Shown piece after piece: positions 1 to 6,628 of a DNA stretch of 12,830 nt. This DNA is from CAJPQU01 sp052170475 (GTDB lineage: Bacteria; Bacillota; Negativicutes; Selenomonadales; Selenomonadaceae). The notes below the pieces were generated by a model. That model was not told the origin of the DNA and did not search any database. It saw only the letters and a program-made list of their open reading frames with translations. Made by a program: the position numbers and the translations under genes. How positions within the stretch are numbered: position 1 is the stretch's first letter; every line of letters starts with the position of its first letter. The DNA lies in assembly GCA_052170475.1 (NCBI GenBank), contig JBQNAL010000028.1:1-12830 (forward strand), read 5' to 3'.

Positions 1-5
1 AAGGT

Positions 6-25
6 GGGAGAAAAATTTTTCTCCC
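6..25. terminator. Perfect 20-bp palindrome, possible terminator hairpin
   Basis: GGGAGAAAAA is followed directly by its exact reverse complement TTTTTCTCCC. As RNA it would fold into an 8-bp stem with an AAUU loop on either strand. It lies 44 bases beyond the stop of the minus-strand GH3 gene and may end that transcript. No U-tract follows the stem on either strand, so a classical intrinsic terminator is not certain. A protein-binding palindrome is the alternative. Confidence 0.4.
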
Positions 26-68
26 GCCCTTGACCACAACATTTGACAAAGAGCCTATTTTTATGGCA

Positions 69-1208
69 CTATCCTTTTTCCGCCTCCACATGGGCCAATT
101 TCATGCGGAGGATGCGGCGGACGGAGGTGTCGATGCGTTCCATGGGGAGGTCGCCGGTGTTTAGGGCGCGGAGGATGGCGTTATAGGCGGCGGTTTCGGC
201 TTCATAGCCGTGGCCGATTAAGAGGAGGTCACAGCCGGCATGGACGGCACGGAGCGCCGCTTCTTCCGGCGTGCAGTGCGCCGCTATCGCGCCCATGGTG
301 AGGTCGTCGGTGACGACGACGCCGTCATAGTGAAGCTCGCCCCGGAGGAGGTCGGTGATGACGGCGGGGGAGAGGCTGGCGGGGACGCCCTCGATGGCGT
401 CGCAGCGGACGTGTCCCACCATGACGGCGAAGTCGGTGGGCGGGGTATGGGCGATGAGGTCGGCGAAGGGAGCCATGTCCGCTCGGCGGAGTTCTTCTAT
501 GGACGCTGTGATGGCGACATCGCCGTCGTGGGTGTCCGCTTCGCCCTTTCCGATGCCGGGGAAGTGCTTGAGGCAGAAGGGGAAGTTTTCTTCTCGGTAG
601 CCCGCCGCCGCGCATTGGAGGAAGGCGGTGACCATGGCGGGGTCGTCGCCGTAGGAGCGCCCGTCGGAAAGACCGAGGTCGGCGACGGGCGCTAAGTTCC
701 AGTTGATGCCCAAGGCGCGAAGCGATCGGGCGGTGTCCGCTGCCCAGCGCTGCGCCGCCGCCGGATCTTCCGCTTCTCCTAGGGCTTTGGCAGCGGGGGG
801 CGGCGGGAGAAAGTCCGTGAAGCGTGATACCGCGCCCCCTTCTTCGTCTAAGGCGATGAGGAGGGGGACGGCGGTGGGGCTTCCCTTTCTGAGGGCGGCG
901 GTGAGGGCGCGGACGTCTTCGGCGGTATCGCCGTTTCGGTCGAAGAGGATAAAGTTGCCGATGGAAAATTCGTTTTGCAGGTAGGCGCAGTTTTCGTCGT
1001 AGGTATTTGTCATGAGGCCGACCATCATCATCTGCCCCACTTTTTCCGCCGGAGAGAGGCGCGTCAAGAGCGCTTCCACCGGGTCGGCGGGGACGTCGGG
1101 CGAGGGCGGCGCGGACGGGCCGAGGGCGGCGATGCCGCGGCAGCCGGTGAGGAAAAGGAGCGACGCTATGGCGAGGAGGAGCGGGCGGAGGAAGGGGTTC
1201 CTGTTCAT
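69..1208 (-). CDS. Glycoside hydrolase family 3 lipoprotein, NagZ-like beta-N-acetylhexosaminidase
   Basis: Predicted 379-aa GH3 enzyme that hydrolyses terminal beta-linked N-acetylhexosamine, most likely from peptidoglycan fragments, while anchored outside the cytoplasmic membrane. The N-terminus is a lipoprotein signal: MNRNPF, a hydrophobic stretch, then lipobox LTGC with Cys23. NagZ landmarks follow in order: DEEGG (121-125), KHFPG (214-218), the catalytic-loop DTH (225-227) and the nucleophile motif TDDL (300-303, first Asp 301). The family usually has PGHG, but here it reads PGIG. Length fits single-domain NagZ (about 340 aa) plus a lipoprotein leader. The ATG at 1208 was chosen because the signal peptide begins there; the frame is open to 1298, but that extension overlaps the upstream gene and lacks signal-peptide character. 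The gene starts 13 bases after the stop of 1222-1902 and is probably co-transcribed with it. GH3 family is firm; exact substrate is inferred. Confidence 0.85.
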   Translation of the reverse strand: MNRNPFLRPLLLAIASLLFLTGCRGIAALGPSAPPSPDVPADPVEALLTRLSPAEKVGQMMMVGLMTNTYDENCAYLQNEFSIGNFILFDRNGDTAEDVRALTAALRKGSPTAVPLLIALDEEGGAVSRFTDFLPPPPAAKALGEAEDPAAAQRWAADTARSLRALGINWNLAPVADLGLSDGRSYGDDPAMVTAFLQCAAAGYREENFPFCLKHFPGIGKGEADTHDGDVAITASIEELRRADMAPFADLIAHTPPTDFAVMVGHVRCDAIEGVPASLSPAVITDLLRGELHYDGVVVTDDLTMGAIAAHCTPEEAALRAVHAGCDLLLIGHGYEAETAAYNAILRALNTGDLPMERIDTSVRRILRMKLAHVEAEKG

Positions 1209-1221
1209 GGCAGGCGGTCGG

Positions 1222-1902
1222 TCAATCCCGGCGGGCGATGGTGTCCACGAGGTAGCCGCCGCCGGAGAGCCGCCAGACGTAGACCGTGTAGGTACCATCG
1301 CCGCGCGACACCTGAAGCGTCCCCTCCCCGATGTCCCGCACTCGCCAGTCGCGGATGGAGGAAAGTTTTCCGATGCCGCCCGGGGCGCTCACCGCCTGCT
1401 GTACGTCGTCACAAAAGGCGTTTAAGCGCCAGCTCGTCCAGACGCTGTGGAGTCCCCACAAGAGGAGGAGCGCCGCCGCTGCCGCACACAGGGGGGTGAG
1501 AGACGCGGGACGCGGGGGGCGGGGCGTCGGGGGCTTTCGCACCGCGCGCGAGCGGGCGGGCGCGTCGGCACTGCCCGGTGGGGGCGTCGTGTCACTGCCG
1601 GTTTCGATGATGTCCGGTGTCGGGGCGATGGGGTCAAGGTCGGCTTCTTCGCCTGCCTGTGGCGCGTCCCCGGTGGCGATGATCTCTTCTCCTTCCGATG
1701 CTTCGGCATCATCGCGTTCTTTGGCCGCGTGGTCGGCCTCGTCCCAAGTGCCGCTCGCCGCGCCGGCGCTTTCGCCCTCCTCGTCGCCCATGGGGGGCGC
1801 GTCCTCGCGCGGGGGGTCGATGGCAGTCTCATCGGCATCCGCCACTAGGGCGTCGTCGCGTTCTCTCTCTTCCGTGGGGTCTTGGCGTTCTTCTTCGGCC
1901 AT
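1222..1902 (-). CDS. Unrecognised acidic single-pass membrane protein
   Basis: I do not recognise the family. The 226-aa product starts with about 120 residues rich in Glu, Asp, Ala and Pro, probably disordered. A basic/proline stretch (about 118-133) and one hydrophobic segment (about 136-156) follow. After that comes a roughly 70-residue C-terminal domain with a beta-rich look (WRVRDIGEGTLQVSRGDG, then TYTVYVWRL). With basic residues before the membrane segment and acidic ones further out, the acidic arm is probably cytoplasmic and the small domain extracytoplasmic. The start is well supported: AAGGGAGG lies about 8 bases upstream of the ATG (about 1911-1918), and a promoter candidate sits at 1953-1981. 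It is first in a likely two-gene unit with the GH3 lipoprotein, so an envelope role is plausible, but no function can be assigned. Confidence 0.75.
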   Translation of the reverse strand: MAEEERQDPTEERERDDALVADADETAIDPPREDAPPMGDEEGESAGAASGTWDEADHAAKERDDAEASEGEEIIATGDAPQAGEEADLDPIAPTPDIIETGSDTTPPPGSADAPARSRAVRKPPTPRPPRPASLTPLCAAAAALLLLWGLHSVWTSWRLNAFCDDVQQAVSAPGGIGKLSSIRDWRVRDIGEGTLQVSRGDGTYTVYVWRLSGGGYLVDTIARRD

Positions 1903-1952
1903 GGCTGTGCCTCCCTTGGTTGGGTTTTGTCCTTTATCCGGCGGACATTTCT

Positions 1953-1981
1953 ATTTTTTCATACTCAGGGGAAAAGGTCAA
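1953..1981 (-). promoter_or_regulatory. Candidate sigma-A promoter for the membrane protein/GH3 unit
   Basis: On the minus strand, TTGACC (1976-1981) is followed after 17 bases by AAAAAT (1953-1958), which matches TATAAT at four of six positions. It lies about 50 bases upstream of the start at 1902, back to back with the stronger plus-strand promoter at 2026. Confidence 0.45.
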
Positions 1982-2025
1982 CGGGGCAAAGGGTGGGATT
2001 TCTTTTCCTATCATCGGTGATTGCA

Positions 2026-2054
2026 TTGACTTTTTGGGCGGGAATCAGTATGAT
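2026..2054 (+). promoter_or_regulatory. Sigma-A promoter of the HMA/P-type ATPase unit
   Basis: TTGACT (2026-2031), a 17-base spacer and TATGAT (2049-2054) differ from consensus by one base in each hexamer. Transcription would start near 2061, about 44 bases before the first gene at 2105. I saw no convincing Fur box or other known operator around it. Confidence 0.75.
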
Positions 2055-2104
2055 GGGAGTCGGGAAGGTTTCATCTATGTTTATGAAAAAATGGAGGGAC
2101 GAGC

Positions 2105-2311
2105 ATGTTTTCACGCAGTGATTTTTGGATCGGGCTGGCCATCGGCGCGGTGGCCGGGGTCTTTGGCTATCGCTTCATGCAGGAGCGTGAGCGGGAGATG
2201 ATGGCGCTGCAGGAAGGCCAAGCGGGCGGACAGGTGCCTTTGGCGGAGCTTGAGCGGCAGAAGGAAGAGTTAGAGGATCTCATTGCGGCGCAGAAGGCGC
2301 AGGAGGCCTGA
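2105..2311 (+). CDS. Small membrane-anchored coiled-coil protein (YtxH-like)
   Basis: This 68-aa protein has one N-terminal membrane segment (about 7-24, FWIGLAIGAVAGVFGYRF). A highly charged helical tail follows (EREREMMALQ and later ELERQKEELEDLIAAQK) that should form a coiled coil. The glycine-rich helix with a charged tail resembles YtxH-type small proteins and the small membrane proteins found next to HMA-like genes. Similarity is by pattern only. Start: GGAGG at 2093-2097 lies 7 bases before the ATG. It is the first gene after the strong promoter at 2026 and is followed by a stem-loop at 2321-2356, so it may be expressed at a higher level than the genes after it. A scaffolding or recruitment role for the downstream membrane proteins is speculative. 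Confidence 0.75.
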   Translation: MFSRSDFWIGLAIGAVAGVFGYRFMQEREREMMALQEGQAGGQVPLAELERQKEELEDLIAAQKAQEA

Positions 2312-2320
2312 GTTTCGGCG

Positions 2321-2356
2321 AAGGGAGGCTGCCTTTTCGGACAGTCTCCTTTTTTG
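2321..2356 (+). terminator. Stem-loop with U-tract, probable partial terminator
   Basis: AAGGGAGGCTGCC pairs imperfectly (one wobble, two bulges) with GGACAGTCTCCTT across a short loop, followed by a run of T ending at 2355. It lies just after the stop of the 68-aa gene and 30 bases before the next start at 2387, with no obvious promoter in between. It may therefore attenuate transcription into the downstream genes rather than stop it. Confidence 0.6.
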
Positions 2357-2386
2357 TCGGAGGGCTTTGGCGGGGAGGAGATCGTG

Positions 2387-2872
2387 ATGAAGCAAAGTTC
2401 GTACGGCTGGCCGCTGCTCCTTTCGGGGGCGGGGACGCTGCTTTCGCTGGCGCTACCGTCGCAGCGGGGGCATGTCCTTTTCGGGGCGCTCTGGACGGGG
2501 TTTTCCGCGCTGCACGCTTGGCAGTATCGAAAGAAGCTTCAAGGGACGGTGCCCGGGGGCGGAGAATTTTGGAAAAAGGTGGAGAGGATCATGCTGCCGC
2601 AGTCGAAATTGGAGCTTTTTTTGCGGACGGTGGAGGTGGCGTCGTATCTGCCGGGGCGCGTGCGCCTTTACAGCCGCGCCCTCGTCGGAGCCCCTACGCT
2701 CGCAGAGGAGACGAAGACGCGGCTTTCGGCGCTTTCCGGGGTGACAGGGGTCGAGGTGAATCATGTCACCGGCTCGATCCTCGTCGTCTATGCTCCGGAG
2801 ACGCTGCGGCGCGATCCGGCGCTCAAGCGGGCGGAGGAATATCTTCGCACCCATGCGAAAAGGAAGGGGTAA
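2387..2872 (+). CDS. Membrane protein with degenerate HMA-like domain (HMA_2 type)
   Basis: This 161-aa protein has two hydrophobic segments (about 6-24 and 30-45) and a short linker. Then comes a ferredoxin-fold HMA-like domain (about 82-140): SYLPGRVRLYS, a helix, SGVTGVEVNHVTGSILVVY. Normal HMA domains bind metal with CxxC; here that loop reads PGRVR and the domain has no cysteine, so ordinary soft-metal binding is unlikely. This matches the HMA_2 group of accessory proteins found beside P-type ATPases. I chose the ATG at 2387 because GGGGAGGAG lies 6 bases upstream (2372-2380); a TTG at 2354 in the same frame would put the N-terminus inside the terminator U-tract. The next gene starts 2 bases after the stop. 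A FezC-like role in a ferrosome locus is possible but inferred. Confidence 0.8.
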   Translation: MKQSSYGWPLLLSGAGTLLSLALPSQRGHVLFGALWTGFSALHAWQYRKKLQGTVPGGGEFWKKVERIMLPQSKLELFLRTVEVASYLPGRVRLYSRALVGAPTLAEETKTRLSALSGVTGVEVNHVTGSILVVYAPETLRRDPALKRAEEYLRTHAKRKG

Positions 2873-2874
2873 CT

Positions 2875-3567
2875 ATGTCATACATGTCAGGCATCATGAT
2901 GGGCTGGGCGATAGGCAAAGGGCTGCGGCGCTTTGCGTCGGGGCAGGGCGGCTTTTCTTTGCCGTCTAAGACGGGGCGCGGGGCGCACGGTGATAGGGCG
3001 TCGCACGAGCTATCGGGGCGTTCGCCGCTCGATTTGCTGCGGGAGAGTTCCGTTGGCAGGAAGCTTTTGGGAAGTGCGCCCGTCGCCTTTCGCTTTGCGC
3101 ACGCGCTGCCCGGGCGGCGGCGCTACTACGCGGCGGCGCTCCAAGGCGATGAGGCGCTGGCGGCGCGGCTGAAGGAGCGCCTTTTGGCGGCGGACGGCAT
3201 CGATCGCGTGGAAGTCAATCCGCGCACGGGGAGCGTGCTCCTTTTCTACCACGGGACGGAGGCGGCGCTTGACCGTCTCATGGAGGAAGCGGCGCGTTTC
3301 TTCATGGCGCTTTCCTCGCCGTCGCCGCGCCCTGCCCGGGCGGAGGACGGCCTTGCCATCATCGGGCAGCGGCTGAAAAGCGCCGTGGGGGCGCTCAATC
3401 AGCGGGTGAAGGAGGCGACGCATGGCTGGATCGATCTCCCGTCGCTCTTTTCCGTGGTGTTTTTGCTGCGGGGCGTAGAGAAGAGTTTGCTCTTAAAGCA
3501 GTTTCCTTCGGGGCCGCAGCTTCTTTGGTGGGCGTTTTCCCTCTTGAGAGGATGGCGGATCGCATGA
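2875..3567 (+). CDS. Second HMA-like membrane protein (HMA_2 type)
   Basis: This 230-aa protein begins with a glycine/methionine-rich segment (MSYMSGIMMGWAIGKGLRRF) that may insert in or lie on the membrane. A polar linker leads to an HMA-like domain (about 62-125: AHALPGRRRYYAAAL, then ADGIDRVEVNPRTGSVLLFYHG). A hydrophobic C-terminus follows (about 185-228: PSLFSVVFLLRGVEKSL, then PQLLWWAFSLLRGW). As in the upstream protein, CxxC is replaced by PGRRR and there is no cysteine in the domain; the two are probably diverged relatives. The ATG at 2875 follows the upstream stop by 2 bases, with AAGGAAGGGG just ahead. The stop overlaps the ATPase start as ATGA, implying translational coupling. A metal-handling partner of the ATPase is likely from context. 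Confidence 0.8.
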   Translation: MSYMSGIMMGWAIGKGLRRFASGQGGFSLPSKTGRGAHGDRASHELSGRSPLDLLRESSVGRKLLGSAPVAFRFAHALPGRRRYYAAALQGDEALAARLKERLLAADGIDRVEVNPRTGSVLLFYHGTEAALDRLMEEAARFFMALSSPSPRPARAEDGLAIIGQRLKSAVGALNQRVKEATHGWIDLPSLFSVVFLLRGVEKSLLLKQFPSGPQLLWWAFSLLRGWRIA

Positions 3568-5651
3568 AGTGCGCGTGTGTGACGGTAGCGCTTTCGACGC
3601 CGCTTTCCCCCGACGTGCGGGTGATGGCCGGGGTGCGGCTCCGGGCGATTCCGGGCGTCGTCTCGGCGGTGGCGGAGGAGAAGGCGATCCGCCTCTGGTA
3701 TCGGGGGAAGGCGCTTTCCCCCGCGGCGGCGCAGCTTTTACGGCGCTATCAGGCGGAGGCGGCGAAGGAAGAGCCGCAGCCGAGCATGGCGGCGTACCGG
3801 CGGGACGCCCTTATCTCCCTCGTCAGCTTCGCCGCGATGAAGCTCTTGGAAAAGAACGCGCCCGAGGCCTACGTCGGACTGAAATGGGTGCGCAGCCTTT
3901 TGGTCTTGGCGATGGCGCGGAACATCTTCAAAAACGGCTACGGCAGCCTTCTCCGCACCCGGCGGCCGAACGCGGATACCCTGACCGCGACGGCGGTGGC
4001 GGCCTCGGTGCTTTCCGGCCGCCCGGAGTCGAGCCTCACGCTTTTGACGCTCTCCAACGGGGCGGAAATGCTCACCTCCTACGCGGCGGAGCGCGCCCGA
4101 AAGCAGATTTCCGGACTCTTAAACCTCAATCAGCGCTACGTCTGGCTGATGGAGGGCGGCGTCGAGCGCAAGGTGCCGGTGGAATCCATCCAAGCAGGGG
4201 ATAAGATCGCCGCGCACACCGGGGAGAAGATCTGCATCGACGGGCGCGTCCTCTCGGGGACGGCGGCGGTGAACCAGTCGTCCATCACCGGGGAATCGAA
4301 TCCCGCCATGAAGCATGAAAAGTCCCCCGTCTACGCGGGGAGCATCGTGGAGGCGGGGGAACTCGTCATTCGCGTGGAAAAGGTGGGGCAGGATACGTCC
4401 CTCGCCCACATCGTCCATTTGGTCGAAGAGGCGCAGGCGCAGCGCGCCCCGGTGCAGAATTTCGCCGACCGCATGGCGGATCTCTTGGTGCCGGTGACGC
4501 TCTTCGGCGCGGTCATCGTCTACGGCGCGACCCGGGATTGGCAGCGGGTGCTGAATTTGCTCTTCATTGACTTCTCCTGCGGCCTTAAGCTCTCCACCGC
4601 CACCGCCATCTCCGCCTCCATCGCGGCGGCGGCGAAGCGGGGCATTTTGGTGAAGGGCGGCCACTACATCGAAGCGCTGGCCGAGGCGGACACCGTGGTC
4701 TTAGATAAGACCGGCACGATTACCGTTGGGATCCCGCAGATCTCCGCCGTCGAGACGGCACAGGGGGTGACGGAGGAGGAGACGATCCTCTTGGCGGCTT
4801 CGGCGGAAATGCACGCCGTCCATCCCTTAGCCGTCGCCATCCAGCAGTATGTGAAGATGCGGGGCTGGGAAGTACCGCAGCATAAATCCTCTAAGACCGT
4901 GGTGGCGCGGGGGATGGAAGCGCGGGTGCCGAATTTCGGCGACTATAAGGGCGGCAGCGTCTTGGTGGGCAGCCGAAAATTCATGGAGGAATCCGCCGTC
5001 ACCGGCCTTGACGATTTCGCCGACGCATTTTCTTCCAGCCGGATCTATGTGGCGCGAAACAAGAAGCTCATCGGGCGGATCGCCATCGACGATCCCATTC
5101 GTCCCCAGATGAAAAAGACCCTGAACCAAATGCGCCGCTACGGCATCGACGAGATCGTCATGCTCACCGGCGACTCGGCAGAAGTGGCGGCGGCGGTGGC
5201 GCGGGAGATGGACATCGACGCCTACCACGCCGAAGTCCTGCCGGAGGACAAGGCGGACTACGTCCGAAAGCTCAAGGAGCGCGGCTGTATCATGATGGTG
5301 GGGGACGGCATCAACGACGCTCCCGCTTTGGCCTTCGCGAACGTGGGCGTCAGCCTCGGGGGGCGGCAGACGGACATCGCCGCCGAATCCTCCGCCGTCA
5401 CCATCCGCTCCGAGGATCCCGGGGAGCTGATGACGGCGCTGCAATTAGGCCGCCGCACCATGAACCTCATTCACCAAAACTTCATGGCGACGCTCACCGT
5501 CAATTCCGCCGCCATGCTCTTAGGCGCCTTGGGGCTGATCACGCCCCTCTGGGCGGCCGTCATCCACAACACCTCCACCTTGGCCGTCGTCTTAAACAGC
5601 GCGCGCATCCTTCGCTTCTCGGAGCGAAAGCGCGGGTTTTTGCCGGGGTGA
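3564..5651 (+). CDS. P1B-type heavy-metal ATPase with atypical FSC metal site (FezB/P1B-6-like)
   Basis: This 695-aa membrane ATPase couples ATP hydrolysis to metal-ion transport. Signature motifs, numbered from the ATG at 3564: TGES (242-245, dephosphorylation), DKTGT (phosphorylated Asp381), the P1B-specific His420-Pro421, and GDGIND (580-585). The membrane metal-site motif, normally CPC, is FSC (337-339) within DFSCGLKLSTATA. The last membrane segment contains IHNTSTLAVVLNS, unlike the usual Cu or Zn/Cd signatures. The first 70 residues resemble a degenerate HMA domain (VRLRAIPGVVSAVAEEKAIRLWY), and CAC at residues 3-5 is not a standard CxxC. I chose 3564 because it overlaps the upstream stop as ATGA; ATG 3552 and TTG 3525 are alternatives. 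The P1B class is certain. The P1B-6/ferrosome assignment (Fe substrate) is inferred from the metal site and HMA-like neighbours; Mn or another metal remains possible. Confidence 0.93.
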   Translation: MKCACVTVALSTPLSPDVRVMAGVRLRAIPGVVSAVAEEKAIRLWYRGKALSPAAAQLLRRYQAEAAKEEPQPSMAAYRRDALISLVSFAAMKLLEKNAPEAYVGLKWVRSLLVLAMARNIFKNGYGSLLRTRRPNADTLTATAVAASVLSGRPESSLTLLTLSNGAEMLTSYAAERARKQISGLLNLNQRYVWLMEGGVERKVPVESIQAGDKIAAHTGEKICIDGRVLSGTAAVNQSSITGESNPAMKHEKSPVYAGSIVEAGELVIRVEKVGQDTSLAHIVHLVEEAQAQRAPVQNFADRMADLLVPVTLFGAVIVYGATRDWQRVLNLLFIDFSCGLKLSTATAISASIAAAAKRGILVKGGHYIEALAEADTVVLDKTGTITVGIPQISAVETAQGVTEEETILLAASAEMHAVHPLAVAIQQYVKMRGWEVPQHKSSKTVVARGMEARVPNFGDYKGGSVLVGSRKFMEESAVTGLDDFADAFSSSRIYVARNKKLIGRIAIDDPIRPQMKKTLNQMRRYGIDEIVMLTGDSAEVAAAVAREMDIDAYHAEVLPEDKADYVRKLKERGCIMMVGDGINDAPALAFANVGVSLGGRQTDIAAESSAVTIRSEDPGELMTALQLGRRTMNLIHQNFMATLTVNSAAMLLGALGLITPLWAAVIHNTSTLAVVLNSARILRFSERKRGFLPG

Positions 5652-5662
5652 GGGGAGGGCGC

Positions 5663-5697
5663 AAAAAAGCCTGCCGAATTGGATCGGCAGGCTTTTT
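5663..5697. terminator. Bidirectional intrinsic terminator (ATPase/aldolase)
   Basis: GCCTGCCGA (5669-5677) pairs perfectly with TCGGCAGGC (5684-5692) across a 6-base loop. There is a run of A on the left and of T on the right, so a U-tract follows the hairpin in both directions. It separates the convergent ATPase and aldolase genes. Confidence 0.93.
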
Positions 5698-5725
5698 CGC
5701 GTGGCGCGTGGGGCGCGGTCTCATC

Positions 5726-6361
5726 TTATCGCTGCACCGCTACATCTTCCGGCGGGAGATGCGGCGGTTCCCCGTTCGCGAGGAGGCGGGCGTGGCAGTA
5801 GACTTCGGCGATTTCTTCGACGTAGGCGGCCTTGAGGAGCGCCTCGGCGAGGGAGGCCGCGTCCACCGTGAGGACGCCGTGACTGGCTAAGAGGATGGCG
5901 TCGCTTTCTTTTAGCGGTTCGACCACGCTCGCGGCTAATTGCGGGGATCCGGCGCGGGCGTATTGCGCCACGGGGATGCGGCCTCTTTGGCAGCGAAGGT
6001 GTGCCATTTCCGCCACGACCGGCGGAATTTCCTGCCGCAGGACGGCGCACACTTGCGCGAAGCGGGAATGGGTGTGGACGATGGCTGTGATGTCAGGGCG
6101 GGCGTCGTAGGCGGCGAGGTGCATGAGGGCTTCGCTCGTGGGGCGCCGATCGGGCGCGGCCTCCACGACCTTTCCCGCGCCGTCAACGACCACGATGTCT
6201 GCCACTGTCATGGTCTCTCTGTCTACGCCGGCGGGCGTCAGGCAGAGGAGACCGCTCTCTTTGTCTTTCAGACTGAAGTTTCCCGAGCGGTGGCGGCAAA
6301 GCCCCAGCGCTTGCGCTCGCTTGGCCTCTTGTAGGACGATTTCTTTGAGATGTTCCAGCAT
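5726..6361 (-). CDS. Class II aldolase/adducin family protein (FucA/AraD-like)
   Basis: This 211-aa cytoplasmic, metal-dependent enzyme belongs to the family of L-fuculose-1-phosphate aldolase and L-ribulose-5-phosphate 4-epimerase. Visible landmarks: the phosphate-binding SGNFS (26-30) and TPAG (42-45), the acidic catalytic motif TSE (75-77), the metal ligands HTH (His96 and His98) and ASHG (His161), and a C-terminal LPPEDV. Length is normal for FucA (about 215 aa). The ATG at 6361 is set by AAGGAGG (about 6369-6375); an upstream in-frame codon at 6388 lies before that site and is rejected. The promoter candidate at 6394-6422 fits a short leader. It stands alone, with no sugar kinase or isomerase beside it, so the substrate cannot be fixed. 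Fuculose phosphate, 5-deoxypentulose phosphate salvage and methylthioribulose phosphate dehydration are all possible within the family. Confidence 0.9.
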   Translation of the reverse strand: MLEHLKEIVLQEAKRAQALGLCRHRSGNFSLKDKESGLLCLTPAGVDRETMTVADIVVVDGAGKVVEAAPDRRPTSEALMHLAAYDARPDITAIVHTHSRFAQVCAVLRQEIPPVVAEMAHLRCQRGRIPVAQYARAGSPQLAASVVEPLKESDAILLASHGVLTVDAASLAEALLKAAYVEEIAEVYCHARLLANGEPPHLPPEDVAVQR

Positions 6362-6393
6362 GGTTCTGCCTCCTTGTCGGTGGTTCACCCTTC

Positions 6394-6422
6394 ATCATAG
6401 ACGATTTCACGCGAAAAATCCA
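6394..6422 (-). promoter_or_regulatory. Candidate promoter for the aldolase gene
   Basis: On the minus strand TGGATT (6417-6422) is followed after 17 bases by TATGAT (6394-6399), about 33 bases before the start at 6361. The -10 is good and the -35 weak (three of six). Confidence 0.5.
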
Positions 6423-6497
6423 TGGGAAGTGGCAGAGGCGGAGGCTCTCCGTGGGGGATAGGCAGTCGCTTCGGGCAGGGAAAAGAGGGGGAAGGTC

Positions 6498-6526
6498 TTT
6501 TTTTAATGGGGCGCTTATGTTATACT
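6498..6526 (+). promoter_or_regulatory. Extended -10 promoter for the TPR/PRC-barrel unit
   Basis: TATACT (6521-6526) is preceded by TGT, giving an extended -10 TGTTATACT. A T-run sits at -35 (6498-6503, 17-base spacing). Transcription would begin near 6533, leaving a leader of roughly 100-135 bases. That leader contains a short CTGC/GCAG hairpin followed by six T (about 6584-6605), too weak to call an attenuator. Confidence 0.55.
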
Positions 6527-6628
6527 TCAAGGAAAGCATTCGTTGGTCGGTGTCGTTTCTTTCTCGTGGGGGGGCAAAATCTCTGCTGCTCGGCAGGACT
6601 TTTTTCGTGCTTGTCGAAATTCTAACGG

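Noticed and set aside
2000..2060. Possible Fur box near the ATPase-operon promoter
   Set aside because: TGATTGCATTGA is only partly symmetric and does not fit the Fur consensus well, so iron regulation cannot be claimed from sequence.
4119..5444. Minus-strand open frames of 181 and 205 codons opposite the ATPase
   Set aside because: They run antisense through conserved P-type ATPase motifs, have His/Arg/Asp-rich compositions typical of shadow frames and lack ribosome binding sites.
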